The notes below the pieces were generated by a model. The model was given only the letters and a program-made list of their open reading frames with translations, made no database searches and was not told the origin of the DNA. From contig CALATN010000200.1 of assembly GCA_937891895.1 (NCBI GenBank), forward strand, positions 1 to 10,082: a stretch of 10,082 bases of DNA, written 5' to 3'. The position numbers and the translations under genes are program-made. This DNA comes from an uncultured Clostridia bacterium. GTDB taxonomy: Bacteria > Bacillota > Clostridia > Oscillospirales > Ruminococcaceae. Position 1 is the first letter of the stretch; each line of letters opens with the position of its first letter. Positions 6,288 through 10,082 of this stretch are shown here, in pieces.

Positions 6288-6842
6288 ATGCTGTTCAAGG
6301 GCAGAAAAGACGGAACAAGGATAAACAAAAGTCTGCTTGATGATGTTTGCAGATATGTAGAAGAAAACTATATTGAAGAGTGCAATGAAGCGGATTATTA
6401 CTGCGATAGTCCAATAATGCTGCGTGCTCCTGTCGGCAGGGCAAAGCTGCGTTCCTGTGAGTCGGCATCGTATTCTGTTCCTGACATTTTCGAGCCTGAC
6501 GAAACCTTTTCACAAGCCTTGCTGCGTCTGATTGATGAGAAGGGCTGCACTGACAGTCAGATATACAATAAAGCTCAGATTGACCGCAGACTGTTTTCGA
6601 AAATACGCAGCAACATTAACTATAAGCCCAAGAAACAAACTGCACTTGCATTTGCCCTTGCACTGGAGCTTGACCTTGATGAAACACAGACCTTGCTTGA
6701 AAGAGCGGGTTACACATTGTCAAACAATATTAAATTTGACCTGATAATAAAGTATTTCATTGAGAATAGGATGTATGACATAACTGAAATTGACGCTGTT
6801 TTGTATGAGCTCGACCAAAGTCTGATTGGGAATACTATGTAG
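6288..6842 (+). CDS. Stand-alone HTH-like domain protein of the macro-domain C-terminal type
   Basis: The 184-aa protein has a variable N-terminus (1-70) with no recognised domain. Its C-terminal domain (about 72-182) begins ETFSQALLRLIDEKGCTDSQIYNKA and contains IDRRLFSKIRSN (98-109), LELDLDETQTLLERAGYTLS (126-145) and FDLIIKYFIENRMYDITEID (150-169), ending DQSLIG. The pattern resembles an XRE-like HTH fold, and I recall it from the C-terminus of Firmicute macro-domain (ADP-ribose-binding) proteins. No macro domain is present here. The role may be DNA binding or protein contact. GGAAGG (6272-6277) is 10 nt before the ATG, a slightly long spacing, and can be base-paired by upstream sequence. 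It follows the vWA gene at 195 bp with its own promoter. The domain call is moderate and the function is inferred. Confidence 0.7.
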   Translation: MLFKGRKDGTRINKSLLDDVCRYVEENYIEECNEADYYCDSPIMLRAPVGRAKLRSCESASYSVPDIFEPDETFSQALLRLIDEKGCTDSQIYNKAQIDRRLFSKIRSNINYKPKKQTALAFALALELDLDETQTLLERAGYTLSNNIKFDLIIKYFIENRMYDITEIDAVLYELDQSLIGNTM

Positions 6843-6978
6843 CAGACGTAAAGTATCCGTAACAGAATCAAGAGACGGTACGGGCTTGATGAGCTAAAAC
6901 AGATTGTTTTCAGCTTTATAAATAAAATACCAAAATTATCAAAACACAAATAAAAAAATGAAATGTATAATCCAAAAT
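6843..6978. other. AT-rich intergenic stretch, possibly a degraded coding remnant
   Basis: No complete gene is seen. A short open frame without a start, about 6857-6952, would read RNRIKRRYGLDELKQIVFSF then a Lys-rich end. This looks like a possible C-terminal remnant of an unrecognised protein. A TATAAT (6966-6971) is present without a good -35. A clear terminator for the HTH gene is not seen. Confidence 0.3.
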
Positions 6979-7026
6979 CTCCGTGAAAAACTATTAGAGC
7001 AACAAAATTAAAGCTAATAAACGGAG
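6979..7026 (+). promoter_or_regulatory. Hairpin covering the ribosome site of the truncated AbrB-type gene
   Basis: CTCCGT (6979-6984) is the exact complement of ACGGAG (7021-7026), which is the Shine-Dalgarno. An inner stem TATTAG (6992-6997) with CTAATA (7014-7019) extends the same fold. Confidence 0.4.
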
Positions 7027-7035
7027 GAATATACA

Positions 7036-7182
7036 ATGAAAGCTACGGGTATTGTCAGAAGAATTGACGACCTGGGTCGTGTGGTAATCCCAAAGGAAAT
7101 CAGACGCACTATGCGAGACAACATTGACACCATGGGAGCAATTCTGCTTCGGAATGTTCGGGTTTGGGGAGAGGGTACATAA
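7036..7182 (+). pseudogene. Truncated AbrB/SpoVT-family transition regulator
   Basis: The first 27 residues, ATGIVRRIDDLGRVVIPKEI followed by RRTMR, match the N-terminal swapped-hairpin DNA-binding domain of AbrB/SpoVT proteins almost perfectly. The usual continuation (IREGDPLEIF-like, then KKYSP) is absent. Instead the frame runs 21 unrelated residues to a stop, giving 48 aa. Full AbrB is about 95 aa and SpoVT about 180 aa. GGAGG (7023-7027) remains 8 nt before the ATG. The break lies near 7117, consistent with a deletion or recombination end. The domain fold needs the missing strands for dimerisation, so it is probably non-functional. A short dominant-negative peptide cannot be excluded. 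Confidence 0.75.
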
Positions 7183-7200
7183 GGGATAACTTTATAATAA

Positions 7201-7240
7201 AAAACGTGGCTGTCCATTATGGGCAACCACGTTTTGTCTT
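7201..7240. terminator. Strong bidirectional terminator
   Basis: AAAACGTGG (7201-7209) pairs with CCACGTTTT (7227-7235). An inner TGTCC/GGGCA helix around an ATTAT loop gives about 15 bp with one mismatch. TTTT is present on both strands, so it can end the AbrB remnant transcript and the convergent minus-strand gene, whose stop codon is at 7252-7254. Confidence 0.88.
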
Positions 7241-7251
7241 TATTATTTATC

Positions 7252-8220
7252 TTATCTGCGATTACGTTCCTCAGCCAATTTATCTATATAAGCAAAGAAA
7301 ATTTCGTGATGACAGTTTTCTTTGTGCTTTTTATAGATGAGGTCGCATATTTCAAGAGACTCAAATATTTCAGACTTTAATTCATTATTGGTAATTCCGC
7401 CATTGTATGTTTTCTTAACGGTATTATATTCGATAAACTGGGAATCATAGCTGTCAAACCTCAGCGTCGGGATAAATATATGCGTTCCGTCTGTCAGGAC
7501 ATGTATCTCGAAGCAATGATGTGATTTTACAAATCCGTGTAAGCTTTTGTATTTTGTATATTCACGCCACGGAAGATTTTCTTTACGTTCTTTGTTGGTG
7601 CGTTTGTCCTCGGGATTTTCATCAACAAATTTTACGGCTTCGTCAATTGCCGAGCGTATATCTTCAGCATTGTACGGTGCTTTTACACAGCGGCAGAAAT
7701 CAGTTAGCACAAAGCCTGTCCTGTTTATTGCCATCGGTACAAAAAGAAGCCCCTCTTTTTCCGAAAAGTAAACGGCAATCTCTTTTCTAAGAGAATAATT
7801 ATATGCACGTTCAAGTCCTTCAATAACAGCTTTTCCAAGCTCTTCATCCGATATGTCAGAGGGATAGTATTGGCTGTCCAGATAACTGCAAGTCATTATT
7901 TCATGATCAACGTAGGTCGGCGTAACGGAATATGTTCCGTCCTCCTTTTTGGTTATGGATACCATTGAACGTTTTTTCCAAGGGATACCTTTATATTTTC
8001 CACTCATGTCAGCATCTTCATTATTTACATACTTTGAACCTATATAATCGAAGCTTTCTTTGATTTTCTTTCCGATGAGCGATATTTCATCTGAATATTT
8101 AAGTTTATAAAAAACATATCCAATTATTCCAACACCGTCATGGAGTCTGGCAACTGATGGAAGAATGAACATTTGCTTTCTGTCGCTTTCTACATAAACG
8201 TGATATGGATAATCTCTCAT
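7252..8220 (-). CDS. Duplicated two-domain protein, possibly CdiI-like immunity
   Basis: The 322-aa soluble protein has an A-B-A'-B' architecture. A (5-62) and A' (146-203) share a beta-rich VY-x-S/E start, FILP or FVPM, and a C-terminal helix. B (80-142) and B' (216-296) both start with PW, share DGT followed by PT, and end with an acidic helix, ISDEELGKAVIEGLE and ITNNELKSEIFESLE. The EELG-x-A-I-x-E-x-LE helix resembles contact-dependent growth-inhibition immunity (CdiI-like) proteins, but this was judged by eye only. No signal peptide or membrane segment is seen. AGGAGG (8228-8233, minus strand) lies 7 nt before the chosen ATG at 8220; an in-frame ATG at 8247 has no such site. No toxin gene adjoins it. 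The coding frame is firm; the function is uncertain. Confidence 0.6.
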   Translation of the reverse strand: MRDYPYHVYVESDRKQMFILPSVARLHDGVGIIGYVFYKLKYSDEISLIGKKIKESFDYIGSKYVNNEDADMSGKYKGIPWKKRSMVSITKKEDGTYSVTPTYVDHEIMTCSYLDSQYYPSDISDEELGKAVIEGLERAYNYSLRKEIAVYFSEKEGLLFVPMAINRTGFVLTDFCRCVKAPYNAEDIRSAIDEAVKFVDENPEDKRTNKERKENLPWREYTKYKSLHGFVKSHHCFEIHVLTDGTHIFIPTLRFDSYDSQFIEYNTVKKTYNGGITNNELKSEIFESLEICDLIYKKHKENCHHEIFFAYIDKLAEERNRR

Positions 8221-8258
8221 ATTATGACCTCCTGTAAATTCAGACAATGATTTACTTA

Positions 8259-8287
8259 ATTATAATTCCAATCAAAGAAAAAATCAA
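8259..8287 (-). promoter_or_regulatory. Promoter of the duplicated-domain gene
   Basis: On the minus strand TTGATT (8287-8282), a 17-nt spacer and TATAAT (8264-8259) are present, giving a leader of about 30 nt. Confidence 0.7.
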
Positions 8288-8311
8288 GACAGTATCGTTA
8301 TTAAATATGTT

Positions 8312-8383
8312 TAATAGTGGTTTTCAATAAAAAGGATTGGTACATAACATACCAATCCTTTCAATTTTTATTGAACACTATTA
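8312..8383. repeat. 72-nt imperfect inverted repeat (MITE-like or structured RNA)
   Basis: Three nested helices are exact: TAATAGTG (8312-8319) with CACTATTA (8376-8383); TTCAATAAA (8323-8331) with TTTATTGAA (8367-8375); and AAAGGATTGGTA (8331-8342) with TACCAATCCTTT (8350-8361), loop CATAACA. It lies between divergent genes, where no terminator is required. No transposase is nearby and no clear target duplication is seen at its ends. Confidence 0.65.
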
Positions 8384-8456
8384 TCCCTAAACCCGACATT
8401 TGCATATCTGTCCTGATTATAAAGTTTTTTCACCAAACGCAATGATGACATCGTTA

Positions 8457-8485
8457 TTGTTTTGCAGGAACATTTGTGATATAAT
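8457..8485 (+). promoter_or_regulatory. Extended -10 promoter of the zinc-ribbon gene
   Basis: TTGTTT (8457-8462), a 17-nt spacer and TGA-TATAAT (TATAAT 8480-8485). Transcription should start near 8492. Confidence 0.72.
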
Positions 8486-8518
8486 AATTCTGAAAGATTT
8501 TAATGTGAGGCTGATAAA

Positions 8519-8863
8519 ATGGATAAGTACGAATTTCTGAAATTGTGCGGCGACTACGGCGGAGTTACAAGAGAAATGTATATCGATTGCGGTCAAGATA
8601 TTATTGATACATATAACCGTTTGATTGATAATGAAGAAATAACCCTGTTCCACGGTTTCTACTGCCTTGTTTCAAGCAGATATAGCGGCGAAACTTATGC
8701 ATTGGTTCCATACACAGGAACACAGCAGGAACTTCAGAATGACCCTGCCTTTAAGGAATACCATTCCTGGAGGGCATTAGCGGAGAGAAAAGAATGTGGC
8801 AGCTGTGGTAAAGTGTATTTTTCAGCAGGTGATGATGACGGGTGCCCGTATTGCAGAAAATGA
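8519..8863 (+). CDS. Small protein with C-terminal zinc ribbon
   Basis: The 114-aa protein ends in a treble-clef or ribbon-type metal site, C93-x2-C96-x12-C109-x2-C112 (CGSCGKVYF then GCPYC). The N-terminal 90 residues are a mixed alpha/beta domain with further Cys at 10, 24 and 49 and no recognised family. TGAGG (8506-8510) is 8 nt before ATG. It is the first gene of a plus-strand run, with no terminator visible in the 88 nt before the nucleotidyltransferase gene, so cotranscription is likely. The zinc site suggests binding of nucleic acid or a protein partner; nothing in the sequence decides between them. Confidence 0.78.
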   Translation: MDKYEFLKLCGDYGGVTREMYIDCGQDIIDTYNRLIDNEEITLFHGFYCLVSSRYSGETYALVPYTGTQQELQNDPAFKEYHSWRALAERKECGSCGKVYFSAGDDDGCPYCRK

Positions 8864-8896
8864 TTGATCAGACAGAAAAGTATTAAAACGACAACC

Positions 8897-8911
8897 TTAT
8901 TCCGAGAATAA
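8897..8911. repeat. Short dyad between the zinc-ribbon and nucleotidyltransferase genes
   Basis: TTATTC-CGA-GAATAA is a perfect 6+3+6 inverted repeat with no U-run after it. It could be an operator, with the weak TAAAAT (8922-8927) as a possible -10 for the next gene. Confidence 0.35.
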
Positions 8912-8951
8912 CGCATTGAAATAAAATTCCCATTAAATAAAGGAGTAAACT

Positions 8952-9722
8952 ATGACACAGCAGGAAATGAATATACTTGTTCCCGAAAAGCTTCGGGAAA
9001 TTGAAAATGAATATAACGTAAAAGTGTTGCTGGCAGTTGAGTCGGGCAGCAGGGCATGGGGATTTGCTTCACCCGACAGCGATTTTGACGTGCGCTTTAT
9101 ATATAAGCGTCCACGCAACGAATATCTGAAGCTTAATCAGCCACGCGATGTAATTGAAATTCCCGTTGACGATATATGGGACGTAAACGGTTGGGATTTG
9201 GACAAAACTCTGCGTTTGCTGTATAAGTCAAATCCAACGCTTTACGAGTGGCTTAATTCTCCGATTTGCTATTGCAGAACAGATTTCTGCGACAAGATTA
9301 AGCCGCTTATGAATGAATATTTTTCGGTAAAAAATACGATGTACCATTATCTGAACACAGCGAAAAGCAATATGAAAAATTATCTGCTTGGCGAAGTAGT
9401 AAAACCGAAAAAATATTTTTATGCACTCCGTCCGCTTCTCGCTTGCCATTGGGTAATGGAAAACAAAACCCCGCCGCCTGTGCTGTTTGATACTCTTGCA
9501 GAAGCAATGCTTCCTGACTCGCTGCGTTCAGCTGTTGATTATCTTCTTGATATCAAGCTTAATTCCCCTGAAAAAGCTGAAATCAAGCCGGTGTTGGATA
9601 TTGATATTTTTCTGAAGGAAGGCATTGCAAGGTTTGACGAGTTAATGAAAAATCTGCCGCAGGAGAATTGTAACAGCTGGGATATGATGAACGAATTTTT
9701 CATTTCTGAGATTGAAGATTAA
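8952..9722 (+). CDS. RlaP/YcgL-type nucleotidyltransferase (DNA polymerase beta superfamily)
   Basis: The 256-aa protein has the nucleotidyltransferase signature ESGSRAWGFASPDSDFDVRF (residues 30-49): the GS loop binds nucleotide phosphates, and D44 and D46 bind catalytic metal. A third acidic residue is probably near DVIEIPVDD. The conserved KYFYALRPLLACHWV segment (about 153-167) and ENKTPPPVLFD fit the COG3541/PF10127 family. Members transfer a nucleotide, and the family has been linked by others to RNA repair and conflict operons. AAAGGAG (8939-8945) is 6 nt before ATG. The length and catalytic residues look intact. It lies between the zinc-ribbon gene and a small unknown gene, and no RNA ligase or toxin is in view. 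Its 3' end is repeated 283 bp downstream. The substrate is unknown. Confidence 0.85.
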   Translation: MTQQEMNILVPEKLREIENEYNVKVLLAVESGSRAWGFASPDSDFDVRFIYKRPRNEYLKLNQPRDVIEIPVDDIWDVNGWDLDKTLRLLYKSNPTLYEWLNSPICYCRTDFCDKIKPLMNEYFSVKNTMYHYLNTAKSNMKNYLLGEVVKPKKYFYALRPLLACHWVMENKTPPPVLFDTLAEAMLPDSLRSAVDYLLDIKLNSPEKAEIKPVLDIDIFLKEGIARFDELMKNLPQENCNSWDMMNEFFISEIED

Positions 9723-10006
9723 CTGAGAAGATAGATGGAACTTCAATATGGAGGGCTGAATATGTATCATTATACCATTTGTACAGAAGCTGATAGAAAT
9801 ATTTTTGTCAGACAGTGTTCTGCGTTAGAAAAGCATATTCCTGATATTAAAAAAGGACAACATTTGAATGATGTTGATGGATCAGAAACACAGATATACG
9901 AACTGAACGGCATGGAAATTACAGTACACAACAGTTTGTATATTGGAGCTGTTTATATTGACTCAGATATTAAATTGGAAAATTATTTCCGAGATTGAAG
10001 ATTAAC
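9702..10006 (+). repeat. 22-bp direct repeat bracketing the 78-aa gene
   Basis: Bases 9702-9723 and 9985-10006 match at 21 of 22 positions; GAGATTGAAGATTAAC is exact at 9708-9723 and 9991-10006. The first copy encodes the last residues and stop of the nucleotidyltransferase (ISEIED*). The second copy would encode the same residues in another frame, and the 78-aa gene stops inside it. Confidence 0.85.
9762..9998 (+). CDS. Small 78-aa protein of unknown function
   Basis: The start is set by GGAGGG (9750-9755), 6 nt before ATG 9762; an in-frame ATG at 9735 lacks a convincing site. The protein is acidic to neutral and probably alpha/beta: YHYTICTEADRNIFVRQC at the N-terminus, then a strand-rich half with ETQIYELNGMEITVHNS and an IGAVYIDSDI segment. 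No signal peptide, membrane segment or Cys motif is seen. I do not recognise the family. It follows the nucleotidyltransferase stop by 39 nt and precedes the next start by 25 nt, so cotranscription is likely. Its last codons lie inside the duplicated 3' end of the nucleotidyltransferase gene, so its C-terminus may have been created by insertion. Confidence 0.65.
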   Translation: MYHYTICTEADRNIFVRQCSALEKHIPDIKKGQHLNDVDGSETQIYELNGMEITVHNSLYIGAVYIDSDIKLENYFRD

Positions 10007-10023
10007 AAAGAAAGGTGAAAATT

Positions 10024-10082
10024 ATGCTGACATACACCTACATAGAAAAAGGCAAATTCGCACTTACCGAAAAGCCGAAACC
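10024..10082 (+). CDS. Zinc-dependent alcohol dehydrogenase, N-terminus only
   Basis: The visible 19 codons read MLTYTYIEKGKFALTEKPK with a Pro likely next. The YTYIEKGKF-x-L-x-EKPKP opening is typical of Firmicute medium-chain, zinc-binding, NAD(P)-dependent alcohol dehydrogenases, whose catalytic Cys and GHE motifs would lie beyond the window edge. AAAGGTG (10011-10017) is 6 nt before ATG. The call rests on only about 19 residues. Confidence 0.55.
   Translation, partial: MLTYTYIEKGKFALTEKPK

Noticed and set aside
8312..8383. Reading the large hairpin as an ordinary terminator
   Set aside because: No gene ends into it on either strand: both flanking genes start beyond it and point away.
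8462..8485. TTGCAG as the -35 of the zinc-ribbon promoter
   Set aside because: Only 12 nt separate it from TATAAT; TTGTTT at 8457 gives the correct 17-nt spacing.
1..10082. CRISPR arrays, tRNA or rRNA genes, insertion-sequence transposase
   Set aside because: No regularly spaced repeats, cloverleaf signatures or transposase motifs were seen on either strand.

Overview
The window looks like a chromosome segment of a gut- or rumen-type Firmicute of the Ruminococcus/Oscillospiraceae kind. The reasons are strong AGGAGG-type ribosome sites 6-8 nt before almost every start, perfect or near-perfect TTGACA/TATAAT promoters with frequent extended -10 TGn, moderate GC, an AbrB/SpoVT-type DNA-binding N-terminus (a Firmicute sporulation and transition-state regulator family), and a multidomain GH2 beta-galactosidase. 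No mobile-element gene, CRISPR array, tRNA or rRNA is visible.

Layout. Positions 1-2208 carry the 3' three quarters or so of a GH2 glycosidase with a long tail of beta-sandwich modules, closed by a textbook terminator. A strong promoter then drives a VOC/glyoxalase-fold protein (2377-2778), followed by a PAP2 membrane phosphatase (2961-3833). A RibD-C/dihydrofolate-reductase-fold gene runs the other way (3884-4582). From 4786 to 6842 there are three consecutive plus-strand genes, each with its own promoter region: a DUF6935-type protein, a von Willebrand A (vWA) MIDAS protein, and a stand-alone copy of the HTH-like domain usually seen at the C-terminus of macro-domain (ADP-ribose-binding) proteins. 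I recall these families as neighbours in Firmicute Ter/vWA-type stress or conflict modules, so this trio is the best candidate for a coherent system here. Their control regions are unusually rich in dyads, including structures that would pair with the ribosome-binding site.

Positions 6843-7250 form a degraded stretch with a truncated AbrB/SpoVT gene (7036-7182) before a strong bidirectional hairpin. A minus-strand gene (7252-8220) encodes a protein built as an internal duplication (A-B-A'-B') that resembles CdiI-like immunity proteins. In the divergent gap before the next gene lies a 72-nt imperfect inverted repeat that no neighbouring gene explains. Positions 8519 to the end look like one plus-strand run: a small zinc-ribbon protein, a RlaP/YcgL-type nucleotidyltransferase, a 78-aa unknown, and the first codons of a zinc-dependent alcohol dehydrogenase. 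The 78-aa gene is bracketed by a 22-bp direct repeat made from the 3' end of the nucleotidyltransferase gene, which suggests it is a late insertion.

Metabolic housekeeping genes (GH2, VOC, PAP2, RibD-like, ADH) thus flank an accessory core at about 4.7-10.0 kb. Family calls come from motifs read by eye. The DUF6935, macro-HTH, RlaP and CdiI-like assignments rest on recalled family sequence patterns and were not searched.
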